Shown: piece after piece, positions 1-13,032 of the stretch | How positions within the stretch are numbered: the stretch's first letter is position 1 | Layout: the number at the start of each line of letters is the position of its first letter | Assembly: GCA_022577435.1 (NCBI GenBank) | Contig: JAKOON010000023.1 | Location: 2,354,501 to 2,418,500, forward strand | DNA from: Embiotoca jacksoni | Taxonomy: Eukaryota > Chordata > Actinopteri > Embiotocidae | DNA: 64,000 bases | Direction of reading: 5' to 3' | Translations under genes and position numbers: made by a program | Notes under the pieces: generated by a model | The model's input: the letters and a program-made list of their open reading frames with translations, nothing else | The model's database searches: none | Told to the model about the DNA's origin: nothing

Positions 1-363
1 TGTCCTTAGACCTATACTTGTATGACATATTGTCATACGACTGTTAAATATAAATCCATTGGGGTGAAGTGACATCGTTTGTAAACTGTCACCAGTAGAT
101 TTCTTCATTTTCTACCTCAACGTGGTTAATTGTTTGAAACACTCTCAAAGCAGGTTTTAGATTAAAGTGTGGTGCACTCTTCTTCCACCCCTCCTCTCGG
201 TTTCTCCCTCTACTTTGCTACCTTCTTCCCATCGGTCTCACACTGGCGCACTGCTCATTAGCTTTCTGTCAGTCTTGGTTTCTGTTTCCCACTCCTTCTC
301 TTTCACTCCCTTTCTTGCTTCCGTTCTCCTTTGCTGTCATGCAGTTTCTTCACTCTCTCTCCG

Positions 364-381
364 CCCCCCCCCCCCCCCCCC
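364..381. repeat. Poly-C run (18 C) followed by G and seven C
   Basis: An uninterrupted C run in a CT-rich region. The complementary G run could form a quadruplex or slip. Confidence 0.95.
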
Positions 382-619
382 GCCCCCCCATCAGTTTCTC
401 CTTTCTCGTGTGTGATGTTAGCAAAAAATTCCTGATGGATCTCCTCCCTTCCCACCGCTCTCTCCTTCACTCAGGTCATTTTCTTGCTTCTCCTGAGCCG
501 TTTCCACCGTCTGTCTTTCTCTTTATTATCTCTCCCTGTCCCCCTTTTTTTTTTCCACTTTGTGAGAATGTTTTCTGTAAGAAATGAAAGTCGGCTATGA
601 GCCCACCACCCACGTTCCT

Positions 620-623
<4 letters not shown>

Positions 624-700
<77 letters not shown>
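624..700. repeat. (CA)n microsatellite, about 38 units
   Basis: Pure CA dinucleotide tract read directly. The Cys-Val frames on the minus strand are artefacts of it. Confidence 0.97.
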
Positions 701-702
<2 letters not shown>

Positions 703-1489
703 AACAGGAATCGTGACTGCTGTAACCACAGCGAGAGAGCAAAATGTACACTAGCTCAGAGAACTATCGACTTCTCCATGATTACAAACACACACAGACC
801 TGAGCATCTGCACACTCTCAGGTGCACATCATAAAGACAACACAAAGACAATCACACGTTACCATCACAGCCCTGAGCACAAGAGCAGGCGAGAGGAACG
901 AAAGTGGAAATGAGGGTAAAAAAAAAAAAAAAAAAAAAAGAGTGAGCAGCAGAAGTGAGAAGAGATGGTGCAAAGGGAAGCAGGTGACGACGGGTGAGAA
1001 GGAACTCGACTTTCTTTTTGTAATGGCTTTCAACCAGGGCTGCTTCGTGATTTCAATTTCACTCCTTTTGAAGGGAGTCAAATCCTCCCATCTGTCCACC
1101 AACCACACTCACTGATCCCTCTTTAATACTTCCTTCTGTTATAGGAAAACACTCAGGACACTGTCTACTTTTTGTGCATGTGTGTGTATGTGTTACTACC
1201 GTCTGACGCTGTCCTTAAAAACCTGGCCTGTATACAGCAGTGTAAAAGCCTTTGTTTACTTCACGGGACAGGCTTGCCCCTGGTTAAGCTTGTAGCATTA
1301 AAACAAGAGTCCAGTTGGGAAGATCAAAAGTACCTTTAATTTTTTCAGTCTAATAATATTTTTCAAGGCCACCTCTTCATTTAGGCGTGACTGAATGCAA
1401 TGCATCATGCAAATCCCTTGATTTCAAAGGGGAATCTATTTTGTCCAGTGAGTGCACAGTGCTGTATTAGTTTGGATGGCTAATGAAGA

Positions 1490-2105
1490 AAAAAAATTGA
1501 AGTACCGCCTCAAGTTTGTATGCCTCCACAAACCAGTCAAGTTGACATCCATGTTTGTCCAGACTCACACTCATGACTTCTTATGTGTTCACATGTTTGG
1601 CCAATGAAGCTGACTGACAAGAGATAATCCTCCCAATCTAGATGTTGCTGCAAAAAAGCTGCAAATTCTCAAACATGGATGCTTGTCACACATTTTCAAC
1701 CAGTCAGTACAGAAGATCTATACCATTGCCACAGTTTCAAGATGGACACCCAAGAGTAGTCACCAGTTCAGTATCTAACCAAAGGGGAAATGTGGTCAAA
1801 ATTGTATCAGTTGATCCTAGAGCCCACTTGGATCTTTGTGCCACTTATGAAGAAATTGCCTCAAGGAATTCCTGAGATAACACATTCACTGGACAGGGGC
1901 AGATGTATGGGAGGGACACAGCCACACAGTGACCTTTGACCTCCAAAATTAAATGGGTTCATCCTTGGGAGAAAGAGAACATTTGTGGCAAATTTTAAAG
2001 CGATTCCATGGAGGTGTTCTATAGATATCGTGTTCATGAAAATGGGACAGACAACCTGAAAGCATAATGCCTCCGGCTCTGGCGATCGCTGTTGTGGAGG
2101 CAACA
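1490..2105. repeat. Old teleost interspersed repeat
   Basis: The stretch has wording I recognise from a repeat common in fish genomes: phrases such as tgacctttgacctccaaaat, then cgtgttcatgaaaatgggac, then cataatgcctccggctctgg. It contains diverged internal repeats, for example gaagaaattgcctcaaggaa compared with aaagcgattccatggaggtg about 140 bp later. The repeat class is unassigned. Open frames inside it are not host genes. Confidence 0.6.
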
Positions 2106-4802
2106 AAGTCAAGCCCAAACAATATCAGACAAGCCCAGAATTTAGGCTGCAACTAACAACCCAGTACAAAACTGGAAGGCTCTGTCAAATTCTGCAACTT
2201 TAAGAGGTAGAATTGAATTAGCGAATAATATAAGCAGCAAAGGCAAAAGAACGCTGATTGGCTGAAGTGAGTGCAGGAACACAACAGAATACACAATAAG
2301 TTCAAGAAAAGAAAGTTTGGTGCTGTTATTAACCTCATAACCAAGCAAACTCCTGCATTTCATGTGACCAACCCTGCCATCACACTGGCATGATTCAGTA
2401 CACATGTAAATATTGCTGGAAAAAAATTCAGTCTGACCCTTTATCGATCACTGATCGTGCCTCTCCTGCCTCACTTAAGTTATATGCTAATGTTACAGGT
2501 AATTGTGTTTTATAATATCAACAAAACAAAAAGACATTGGACAGACTGCTGGAGGACAAGGAGCTGCCTCTTATACTTATGAGTTTTAACAGATGTTCAT
2601 AGATCAAATACTTGATTTATTCCTATTTGTCATATGCTGTTTGATTTTCAAATAAAAATGACTCTCTAAATATCTGCCATGGAAAGTAAATTACACTGGA
2701 GAGCTACCACTAACTTAGTTTAATCACTAATGAATCTGTTGATTATTTTAAATTAAAAGGTGCCTGATGGTGTTTTAGTCTTTGAATTTGTTATTTTGTC
2801 CAACCATCAATCCACAATGTAAATATATTTATTCTACACTAAGGAAAAGCATAAAATCCCATTTTGCAAACTTTAAATCCACATGATTTTTGCTTTAAAT
2901 GAATTAAAAAATTAAGTGATTATCAAAACAGGAATAATTAGTTTTTTAGTAGTCAATTAATCAAGCAAATGTTTTAACTCTAATTCACTGTTTTATTTAA
3001 TGCCAAATAATGCAGGTAGCCTACTGACTGCAACTGACTTTTTTGTGTGATATTCAACTGAAAATCTGTAAATTATTTTCATTTGGGTATAATTTTAAAA
3101 CATCTGGCAGAAAATATCAGCATTTTGAATTTGCATTCATATTATTTGTGCTCAGTCCTTTGTATCGGCTTCCATTAAAATGATTCACACATTTTGACCT
3201 TTCCACTGGTACATTTACTGTAATTACATATTCAGTTTGTGTATTGAGCCCAAACTGCATACCTGTAATTTCAAACTAAACTTTGAATTAGAAAGCATTT
3301 AGATGCATCATGGTCAGGTGAGTGCTTCATGAGTATTTCTTCCCCATTCAGAAATCAAGAGTTATCCACTTCAGTTAATAATCGCGCTCTCTTGTCTTAG
3401 TATGTCAAGGTCAAGCTTGGCTAATGGCCAAAACATTGTCATTGTCGCATTGACACAATGGTAGTAAGTGCCACAGCCAGTAGCGGGAGGGCACTCAATG
3501 CCGTGTCAGTCAACTGATTGGCTGTGGAGATGGAGTGGAAATGTAAAGTGCCACTATTAGTTATTCACTGCAGAAAGTCATTTACAGATAAACTGCTCTT
3601 GTAGCAGAGCATACAAATAATCACTGGTGTGTAGAGACATGAGCAGCTTGTGATACTGACAGGTAAAGGGCAGATATGCAAAACTAAATGAATCTAGTGG
3701 CTCTTTGTTGGTTATCATTCCTTCTACTTTTATAAAAGATAAATTTTACAACTACTGTGCTATAGAAGTAAATGAGACTATGAAAGATGCTAACTTCTTT
3801 GTTTTAACCAAAGATGGTATAAATAACTGTTTAGAAAAACTACTGTACATCTGAAAAACCTGGTGACACTTACAGGGCAAATAAATTCCACTGTGTTTCC
3901 TGAATTTATGTTTTTATACAAATATATATATATTTTTAACACATCTTTGTTAGAAATATGTTCACAACATTCTTTTTTGTTGTCAATACATCCAATATTG
4001 CAGTTCAATATCCAGTTGTAGTTACTACAGTTTTTATGGTTATATTTAGGTACTTTGCAGGCCTTGATTTAGGTTAGTGACAGATTATGGTCTAAATTAA
4101 TACAGAAGAGGTTAGTAGTGACCTATATCACGCAGTTGTTTACATTTAACTAAATCTTTTTCCAACCTTAATCAAAGTGCTTTGGCTGCCGAAACCATTT
4201 GGATGCAAATCCTGCTCTCGGGTGTGAAAGTTGTGTGCTTTGTATGCCCACCCACCCGTCATCCACCCCAACCACCTTCTGGTGAGTCTGGTGCAGCTAC
4301 TGTAGGGCTTCATTCATTCAAATAAATACAAGCAGATGGACCATTGACTGTTACGGTGAGGATGAAGGTTGATTTTCCCATAAATACTTTCCAAAAAACA
4401 GGAAATCCTCACTGTTAAAGAATTAATGTTTAACAGGCTCGAGTCCATTGCTCTTAGATCTAACTGTGCTCATCTGAATGCTGCTCTGTACTCTGATTTA
4501 AACGTGGCGACCTGCAAGTCTGATGAAGCAACTTGTTGAACATCTTACATAGTTTTAATTTACAGATTTCTGCTTTGCTCATATTTTCAAAATTTTTTTG
4601 TAAAACTGCTGAAATTCAGTATTGAAAAACCTGCTGCAGCTGAAAGTTGATTACCATAAAAATAGTACTTGAGAGTTGAACTTTAGTATTTAGCTACAAC
4701 AGTTAAACATTTAATTTTAGTGACAACTCATGAATACCTGGATTTCAGTCCAGAAAATAGTAAACTCTGGGGAGGATAGACAGATTTGAACAATAACAAT
4801 AC
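2106..4802. other. AT-rich noncoding DNA, probable eef1akmt4 intron 2
   Basis: No exon or RNA gene recognised. I looked on the minus strand for the next methyltransferase exon (GGRF-type motif) and did not find it. The AT-rich part around 2700-2970 resembles repeat-derived sequence with recurring attaatca motifs. Confidence 0.5.
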
Positions 4803-5086
4803 CTCTGTGAGCGCTTTGTGAATGAAACAGGCGCTTTGAGGGGACACCTCCCAAGGTGTCTTCTCCTCCACCATGATGGCATCCAGCGTGGCCTTTTCCA
4901 GGATGACATCAAAAGACACGTTGGGGAAGGAGAGCTGGCGCACGTCCATCTGGTGCCAGGCCATACCTGGGCAGTTGCTGTATCTGGCACTCATTGCACT
5001 GATGCACACGGAGGAGTAATCTATGTTGGTGATCGTTTGGTAGCCGGCGCTGTACATGTCACCACTCATACTGCTGTTTCCACAAC
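4803..5086 (-). CDS. eef1akmt4: EEF1A lysine methyltransferase 4, coding exon 2 (partial gene)
   Basis: Second coding exon (284 nt, 94 complete codons) of a seven-beta-strand SAM-dependent methyltransferase that in mammals methylates a lysine of eEF1A in the cytosol. The minus strand shows acceptor ccctcag before 5086 and donor GTATTG after 4803. The reading completes the SAM motif I begun in exon 1 (LILGCGNS), then shows the acidic post-motif stretch NIDYSS, the block MDVRQLSFPNVSFDVILEK, and TLDAI followed by PWEVS. Family members known to me share DYSSV, MDVRxLxFP and SFDVxLEKxTLDA in this order. METTL13 fits less well, since it has IDISEVVI at the DYSSV position. The exon ends in phase 0 after LTE, close to where human EEF1AKMT4-ECE2 readthrough transcripts switch to ECE2. 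The remaining exons (SRVLxPGGRF region) were not found at 1-4800 and should lie further left. Confidence 0.93.
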
Positions 5087-6011
5087 CTGAGGGAAGAGAA
5101 ATAAAACGAAAAGTGAGCCAGTGCCAGGTGAAAAGGACAAGACAAGAGATACTGTGAGAGGGAGGAAAGCCGTGAACAGAGGAGGTGAGACTGACTCCAA
5201 TATGTCTCAAATGATGACTCAAATGCCCAATGTGTTTTTCAGTATGAATAAACAATAGTGTGATCAATATTGCATAATGTGATTCAAAAGCCAACTGCAA
5301 TCATGACAACAAAGACTTCTGCAGGACAAGCTCCTGTGATTGATGAAAAAAGACAAACACAAAGTCTCCATTTGATCAAACTGTTGTTCAGTCAGGGAAA
5401 TGAAAACCTCCCACTGCAGAGGATCATATGGGTCTCACACAAAATGTGTTCAGGGGGTGCAGCTTGTTCTGAAAGGATGTCAGACTCCAAACAGATCCAT
5501 CAGCAGCAACAAGGTTTCAACTTGTAGCTTGCCACTGCTTGACAGATGGATGAAAGCCAAGGAGGGAAATAAAAAGAGGACAAAAGAAAAGTGAAGAGAG
5601 TCTCTCATGTAGCAAGACAAGATGAAAATAATCTACTGGATGCAGCATCTCACCTTTTGGATCAGATGACTCAGATCGTGTAGATGGAGGAGGAGTTAGT
5701 GGAGAAGATAGGCAGAGGAAAAGAGGGAAAGAAAAGAGTCGGAGGAGGACTTGTGAGGGACATATGCACTTTGTCTTGATGCACATATTTGGCTTCAGTA
5801 AAAGTGAAGATCACATGTGTTGGCCTTATTTTCTTGTACTTTTTAAAGTGTGTGTATACAAGCATCTGTATTTAAGGGCATCTGACTGGGGAGAGCGCGT
5901 GACAGGTGGGGCTGTGACTTCCGGCAGCACTTTGGCATTGACACCTCGGTTGCAAACGTGTGGCTGCCACCTTACTGCTTCTGCTAATTACCCGCCTGCA
6001 AAAGTCCCATG

Positions 6012-6013
<2 letters not shown>

Positions 6014-6076
<63 letters not shown>
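6014..6076. repeat. (TG)n microsatellite
   Basis: Pure TG tract of about 31 units. Confidence 0.97.
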
Positions 6077-6077
<1 letters not shown>

Positions 6078-6147
6078 TGTGCGCGGGTGTCTAAGACTGA
6101 TTCAGTTAGCAGCTTCACACTAAATAACACGCTTGTAACCTATTTAA

Positions 6148-6148
<1 letters not shown>

Positions 6149-6184
<36 letters not shown>
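6149..6184. repeat. (TG)n microsatellite
   Basis: Pure TG tract of 18 units, 72 bp after the previous tract. Confidence 0.97.
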
Positions 6185-6189
<5 letters not shown>

Positions 6190-6386
6190 TATGTGTACCT
6201 TATGTCGTGCAATCACAGCTGGCATTAATTCTCAGTCACCGCCAGCCACAGACAACAAGGTGGCAAAAGATGTGAGATAGAAACAAGAAGAGAGATACAA
6301 TAAATCGCAGTATAGAAAGGAAATTCTATAACAGTGGCAAACTCCCATAGATGATAAACTGAGATCAGTGTGCTGGTAAATGCAAA

Positions 6387-6396
<10 letters not shown>

Positions 6397-6434
<38 letters not shown>
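6397..6434. repeat. (TG)n microsatellite
   Basis: TG tract of about 19 units, preceded by an imperfect cgtgtgcgtg lead-in. Confidence 0.97.
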
Positions 6435-6435
<1 letters not shown>

Positions 6436-6907
6436 ATGTGTTCCCGACATCAGAGGGCTGGAGCGGTGCCGTCTCCTCATGTTGGCTTCAAAACAAGGGA
6501 GGAAAATATGTCAGCGCTGCTTGTCACACTCAAATAGTTGAACGCTTTCTTTATGGACGGCTAAAATAGGCTCACCAGGTTATTTTAAATAACTTTTAAT
6601 CTCATTTACCTGTGCCAAAAGCCAGCAATGGAGGAAAGGCAACTTGACAAATATGGTATAAGTTAGAGGAGATCTTCCCATTAAAATAACAGGGACAGCA
6701 AAAAAAAACTGTGGCCTCAACCTTCTGGAATATCATAGCCAATTTCACAAACGTCACTCAGTTGATGGTAAAAACAAGGGGCTTGATTGGCGCCCACGTT
6801 TGATGCTGTTCAGAGAGGGTTAAATCACTCCTGCTCTCCCCTCTCAAATCCCCCAAGCACGCCAAACATTGTTTCCAAAGGGTTCTCCCCGTAGACACAG
6901 CTATGTA

Positions 6908-6911
<4 letters not shown>

Positions 6912-6952
<41 letters not shown>
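6912..6952. repeat. (TG)n microsatellite followed by alternating GC
   Basis: TG tract followed by gtttgcgcgcgcgac. Together this is a long alternating purine-pyrimidine stretch with Z-DNA potential. Confidence 0.95.
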
Positions 6953-6956
<4 letters not shown>

Positions 6957-7165
6957 GCGCGCGACTATTTGCGCGTTTTCTTTTTCCATGCACTCGGCGC
7001 TGAGGAAGGGGTGTCACATGACAGCTCATTCCTGGGGGTTGTCACGACAATTATAGTTGCCAGGCTGTCACCAAGGACATTGATTGACTGATTTTGGGTC
7101 TGTGACATCAGCTGGTGGCCCCGGCAACCTCTGACCTTCACACAAACACATGCTCGTCAACCTAC

Positions 7166-7167
<2 letters not shown>

Positions 7168-7250
<83 letters not shown>
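7168..7250. repeat. (CA)n microsatellite, about 41 units
   Basis: Pure CA tract, opposite in strand sense to the four TG tracts just before it. Confidence 0.97.
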
Positions 7251-7252
<2 letters not shown>

Positions 7253-9743
7253 GAATCTGACAGGGTGGAAAGCATATATGTCAGTCTGTGTGTAAGTGTG
7301 TGTGAATATTTGTTAAAAACTATCAAAGTGAGAACATTTCTGCATCTTGAGGATATTTTGGCCTCAGCTTAATCAGTTTAGGGGTAGAGTTGGTGTTTGG
7401 TATTTGGTTGTGATGGTTACAGTTAGGAAATGCATTATGAAAACGTGTGATCCCATGTGTATTAATGTGACAAAGGTTTATTGAGGATACCAGGCTGGTC
7501 TGAAGTCTCGGGTCTGTTTTTGTTTTTTTTTTCCCAGCTGGAAGCGATGAGGCTAAAACCTCCCTGATAGCCAGAGAGCACATCCTAACTGGATTATTCA
7601 GAGCAGCAGAGAGGGAGACTAAAGTTAGAGGTGTCATATCACCTCGCTGTGCGAGTGTGTGCATGTGTGTGATGGAAAATTTGAGTCCTGCTCTTAAAAA
7701 GTTTCATACCACTCATAACAAATCTGCAAAAACAAAGTGGGGTGGAAATCAGTCATGTGTTTATGACATGTGTAAACAGTTTGTTAGTTCAAGTGTTTTG
7801 TCCGTTATGTTTGCCTCTGTGTGTTCATTTATACAGCAGATTCTGCACAAACAAGATTTTTCTTTAGATAATACGAGAAGTAAACCAGCTGCTGACGCAG
7901 AGAGGAATGCTGGCCAAACATGGAGGTGGTTCCTTCCTGCAGACTCAGAGATGCTCTGTCCAACAATGGTATCAGGTTGCCTGTCTGACCTGACAAAGCC
8001 TTTGATATTCAAGAAACAGCTCAACATGTGACTCTCACAGCTGTTGAGATGCACCACAGGGAAGGAAACCTCTGAGGTAATCCACCGGAATAACACAGCA
8101 TTTCTCTGCTTACATGGCCTGCTTATCAAACATGTAGGAAACAGCTCCACTGCACATTCCCAAGTGACACTTAGAATAAAATGTCTCACCCAAACTGAAG
8201 GGCTAAGCCAGTTCTCATTTAAACTATAAATCTGTGTCAAAGAAAAGATGGCACTGCAAATAGCACAGTCTTAAAAGTGTAAACAAAAACAAAAAAACAA
8301 CTCCTCATATTTCAGGTGATTTTCCACAAGGAATAACCCCCTTCATCACTTTGCTCCAGTAAATCATCAAGCTGGCTGCCTACATGGGCGCTCACCTCAT
8401 TTATAGCACAAGCTAATGGGATACTGTTAAAGGAGAGTGTGCAGTGGTGAATGTAAACTGTGGATTACAAAATTCGTTTTTGATCTATGTGCTGCTCCGG
8501 ATCACCAGATCTGCATTTCAATTAACACAAAAATGTTTCCAAAATCCTGGGATCACATCCTCATTTGGAGCCCACCATACAGCAAAAACAGCAGCTAAGA
8601 TTTGTTGTTCTTTTGTAATAATTTCATTAGTTTACAGCCCACTTTGTTGACGCTGACTCAAAATGAACAGTTGGACATTTGACCTTTGGGCTTTCAGATA
8701 AGTATCCTCCACATAAACAGCGACTCTCTGGAGTCCTTCTATGGTCAGGAGGGGTGGTGGGTGGGGAACCCCTGCGAGTGAGCCAGTGGTGTGAAATATC
8801 AAGGCTGCTATCTCTGAGGTGAGCCAAGCGCAGCAGTGGAAACTCCATGATGTCAGAGGCATGCACGGTATTCATTCGTATCCCAGATTGGCTTAGGCAC
8901 GTTAAGGATGGGGACTGCGTTCAGTGCTGATGAAAGATGATGTTCACATGCACTCTAGCAACAACACACCACATGCTCGGCCACCCCTGCACTCCCATAC
9001 TCCGGGCTAGCCCGAGGTAAACTGACGCCACCATGACACTTCACAAAGTTCAGCAGCAAACACTGTAAATGTCAAAAAGGAAAATGCCCATGTGGAGCCT
9101 CTTTGTTTTTGTGTGTGTGAGTACATGCACATTAATCGTGTGGCTGCATGTAAATGTATGTTTAGAGCCTGGGTTTGTAAAGGTTAATGTACGAACATCC
9201 CGAATAACCTTTATTACCTTTACTTATATTACCTGCTTTAAATAAAGATGGAAATGGACAAGAAAGTTCTGTTAACAGATGTGAAGCTAATTTTTATGCA
9301 GTTTTGAACACAATGCGTGATTAACTTTCACTGAGTGGCCCTGTCAGGTCACAAGAAGCCTGCATGTGTCTTTGTGTGTGTGTGTGCACTGTGACCACAA
9401 CGAAATTAGACAGCATCACACTGGACCTTGTTGGAACCAATTATCTCTTATCTTCCCTATAAGTTAGCATCTACTGCAATCTATTTAAGTGCAACCTTTT
9501 AGGTCTATATGACAAGCATTTTTATACATACTCACAAATGCACACATAGGCATCTTATATTTACTTAACATGTGTGGAGTCTAATGCTGATGTAAACAAA
9601 AGACCAAGGATCTTTTATCATCATTGAAGGTGTTACAGCAATATTTTTAGCAGCTTTCTAAAATGTAAACTCTCTAAAAGACCTGCCTTAACTTAAAATA
9701 GTTTTGAAAACATATAAAACTCTTAATAAAAGAATACAAGGAT

Positions 9744-10440
9744 TCACGTTTCATAGATATATAGTCCATGGTCAAACACTTTTTTAATGTGCAAAATAAA
9801 GTTCTCAGGTGACACTTGTGTTTCTGCTGTGTGCTCGCTGCAGAGATCTGATGGGGGGAGGGGGGCAGCTACAGCTCTGGGAAAGAAGTTGCTCCAAAGT
9901 CTTTGTGGGGATTGATCTGTATCTTCTACCAGAATGGAAAGAGCCAAACAGGTGGTGTCCGGGTGAACAGGCTCGTTGATGATGTTTCCGGCCATCTATC
10001 AGCACAGACAGTCCAAGTCCAACTTAGGTAGTTGTGTCTTGAACGTTTTTTGTGCTGGCTTAATTTGCCCTTTGCAGGTCTCTGAGGTGCTTTCCATTCT
10101 TTCCAGCTCCCTTTCATAGCTGCAGTTTTCTTCTGAAATCAACAATGATTTCTTCAGCATGTTGAGAAGTGGGTTGTTGTCTAGACAGCACTCAGATGTT
10201 ACACCTCCTCCCTGTAGGCTGTCTCCATGATCTGAAATCAGGCCAACAATGGTGGTGTCATCAGTGAACTTAACAATAGTGTCGGTGGGGTGAAATGGGC
10301 TGCAGTCTTGTGTAAAAACAGACAAGAGGATAAGGCTCAGCAGGTAGCCATGTGGGGATCTTGTGCTCAGGATGAGGGTGGATGAGGTGTTTGTCCATGA
10401 GTTGCCTTTCAAAGTTGATTACCAAAATTCAGTCGACAAA
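9744..10440 (-). mobile_element. Non-LTR retrotransposon (LINE) relic, RT C-terminal part
   Basis: On the minus strand a broken reverse transcriptase can be read. Near 10235-10275 lies FTDDTTIVGL, a variant of the F-A-DD-T-T polymerase active-site motif, followed by DNNPLLNM (compare DNNLSLNV in related LINEs). Lower down are HHQRACSPGHHLFGSF, then SGRRYRSI and NFFPRAVAA, which match the usual C-terminal HPxHxLF, GRRYRSI and SFFPxAV blocks. The blocks fall in different frames, so the copy is dead. Most of the element is missing. Family most likely L2/Rex-like; I cannot assign it more closely. Confidence 0.75.
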
Positions 10441-12629
10441 CGACAACCTTACACATTTGTTTGGTTTCTCAGGTGTGTAAAGTGCACTGGCGACCAAGTC
10501 CTCTGAAATGAGGGAAAGGTGGTGGTTTTCATTAAGCACTTCCTTGTTGATGCTGATCTGATCTGATGAAAATGGACGTAGCATCCGGGTCTGTAAAATG
10601 AGGCCAATGCGGAAATGCCTTAAACTCCTAATAGCTCCTTACAGTCCCATTTAACTTCTTTCAGGAAATACAAAGTCAATAAATGTTTTCCACGACTGAC
10701 TTTGGCGCCATTTGCTAAAGTCACCCCTTCTTATTAGTTTTCTGGCAGTCCTTTTGACAATAATCATGTCTCTAACTAGAAATTAGGCCTCAAAAAGGCC
10801 TATTTTTGGGGGCATGCATGTTTGATGGACAGTCCTGTGTTGCTGTCAGGTTTTTGCTATTGGTGGGCGTGGCATAGTTTACTATGTAGCATTCGGATCA
10901 GACCATCATAGACGTCTAAAGACACTTGTTCAGCCACACACTGAGACTGAAGATCGATAGCAGAGAAGATTTAGGGAGGATGGAGGGGAGGTAGAGGTGG
11001 CAAGGATGATGGAGGAGACACAGGACACATGGAGGAATAAAAACAGAAGAAAATTGTGGATGACAGAGAAGTCATGGGAGGAGAAAGGGAAAGCAAAAGT
11101 TGTCAAAATAAAAAGGCAAAAAAAAAAGAAAAATGCATGACAGAGGAAAGGATGAAGGAAGAGTTGACAAAATGACGGGAGGGAAAGTGTGAAGATGAAG
11201 GAGAAAAGGAGGGAGAGGATGAGCAAAGGAAAAAAGGGAAAAGAGATGAATGACTTGGTGAACTCACCGGCCTTGTCTCCATGGAGCTGAGAACACCTCA
11301 GTATATCGAGCTGAGTATATCCTCAGTGTCTTTACATCACATTGCATACATCATCAGGGAGCATCCACGTAAGGTGATGGATATTTAAAAAGACAAATGG
11401 CCGCGTGGTTCAGTGCGTGTGAATTTTGCCTCTCTGACACCATCGTTGCATCTATGCCAGATTTAGATATTCTTCATTGAAATGTTTTTCAAGCAGTTTC
11501 AGATGCTTCAGAAAAGTTGCATCAGCAGCGCGACCAGATGAAAATTCTCTCAAAAGCTCGGCTCTTCCGGCAAGTCCTCCTCACAAGTCTCTTCTTCGCT
11601 CCACTCACGAAAGCAACCTCCGTTATGTAAGCGGGTATAGGAGATAATTAGTGACTGAATAAATAAGTGTGTGCCCGTGACAGCGTGACTGTTTGATGGA
11701 GGGTGCGTGTGTGTGAGACTTTTGGAAGGAATCCATTGAATCTGCCTCTCTGTTGGGGCATGGAGCCTAAAGCTTCTCTCTGATCCAAAACACCAACTCC
11801 CAGGAATGGGAGCTTAGTAAATGGCAGCAAGAGGAAAGAGCCATCTTTTCTCAGCTCTTTTTTGCTAGAGCTAACAGTTACTGAAAGCCACCCACCTCCC
11901 CTCTTTATATGACTATTTATACCTTGTTGCCAGAATTCATACAATACCACGAGTCAAGCGTTTGCTCCACATAATAATGTGGCAAACTAGAAGCCTGAGT
12001 GCTTTACACTTCACCCTCTGCACAAAGAAAAACACTCGTGTGGAAGCTGCAGCACTACAGTCTGCATTTAAACCCTCTCTGTCCTCACCAGGGTCAAACA
12101 AAAGCAGCCAAAAAAAAAAAAAAACAGTGTGCCGTGTTGAAAGTCTGGAGATCAAGAATGACAGATGGAGCAGTAACATGAAGGGTGGGCAGCTGTCAGA
12201 CACAGTGAGCGAGATGACAGCGATGGGGGTGACTAAAAGTGGGAGTAAAGGACTGAGACAGAGGGAGAAAGACAAACAGAGGATGTGTGGTCGAGAGCCC
12301 AAATGATGCAATGTGATCTGGCCTTGCTGTGTAACTGAAGAGCTAGTGGGGGCCAAATGAACACAGCATGAGTCAGGTGTGTCCTTGTACAAGATCCAGG
12401 AACAACCAAAACAAACAATTCTCCCTTAAAATAATAAATAATGATGCAATGAAGCAATTAGATCAATAACTATGATGACAATTAGATATTCACTTGGCAA
12501 GTCTGGTCGCTATTGTGTTTTCATCCCACTGAAGTGGTGCGACAAAACTCTTATCACATCCATCCCACACAACAAATCAAAGTACAGGCATCATCACATC
12601 ACTGCATCTTCAGACACAAATACAGTTCC
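10441..12629. other. Intronic sequence, nothing recognised
   Basis: Contains a purine-rich stretch (about 10950-11260) that gives pyrimidine-biased open frames on the minus strand, and short A runs. No exon, RNA gene or repeat family recognised. Confidence 0.4.
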
Positions 12630-13032
12630 ATCCATCCACTATCCATACTCTATATTCTATATCTATTTTATTTATCCTGAAAGGGGCTACAGGGGGAGCG
12701 TATCCCAGCTGACTTAAAGCAAAGGCAGGGTACACACTGGACAGGTCGCCAGTCCATGACAAGGCCAACACAGAAAGAAAGACAAAAACAGACATGCACG
12801 CTCTCATTCACACCTACGGGCAATTTAGAATCACTAATTTACCTGAAATGCATGTTTTTGGATGGTTGGAGGAAGCTGGAGTATCTGGAGAGAACCCAGT
12901 CAGGCACAGGAAGTACATGCAAACTCCACACAGAAAGGCCCCCACCCCAGCAAAGCTCAGAGCAAGGTCCAGCCACGATTCGAACCCAGAACTTTTTGCT
13001 GTTCAGGCGACAGTGTCAACCACTGCAAGTCC
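12630..13032 (-). mobile_element. tRNA-derived SINE, minus strand
   Basis: Read on the minus strand, the element starts with a tRNA-like head: gcagtggttgacactgtcgc resembles an A box and gggttcgaatcgtgg a B box. The body has phrases typical of fish SINEs, such as gtggagtttgcatgtacttc, ctaaattgcccgtaggtgtg and actggcgacctgtccagtgt. It ends in a short ATGG-type tail (ggatggatgg) near 12630. The copy is diverged and probably inactive. Confidence 0.75.

Larger units (their letters stand above)
1..1489. other. Noncoding, probable eef1akmt4 intron 2
   Basis: No exon recognised. Contains an 18-C run at 364-381 inside a pyrimidine-rich stretch, a CA microsatellite at 624-700 and an A-run near 919-939. 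Open frames here read through low-complexity sequence only. Confidence 0.6.
5087..9743. other. Intronic stretch with clustered GT/CA microsatellites
   Basis: No coding sequence recognised. Five dinucleotide tracts lie within 1.25 kb (6014-6076, 6149-6184, 6397-6434, 6912-6952, 7168-7250). The remainder shows nothing I can name. Confidence 0.5.

Noticed and set aside
471..751. Minus-strand open frames of 76-91 codons with Cys-Val repeats
   Set aside because: They are read from the CA microsatellite at 624-700. The same applies to frames over the other dinucleotide tracts.
1642..1875. 77-codon plus-strand ORF
   Set aside because: Lies inside the teleost interspersed repeat at 1490-2105.
4803..5086. 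Assignment of the methyltransferase exon to METTL13
   Set aside because: METTL13 has IDISEVVI and a different block after LDKGTLDA. The DYSSV, MDVRQLSFP and PWEVS residues and exon 1 (YWDERY, DWLGSF) fit EEF1AKMT4 better.
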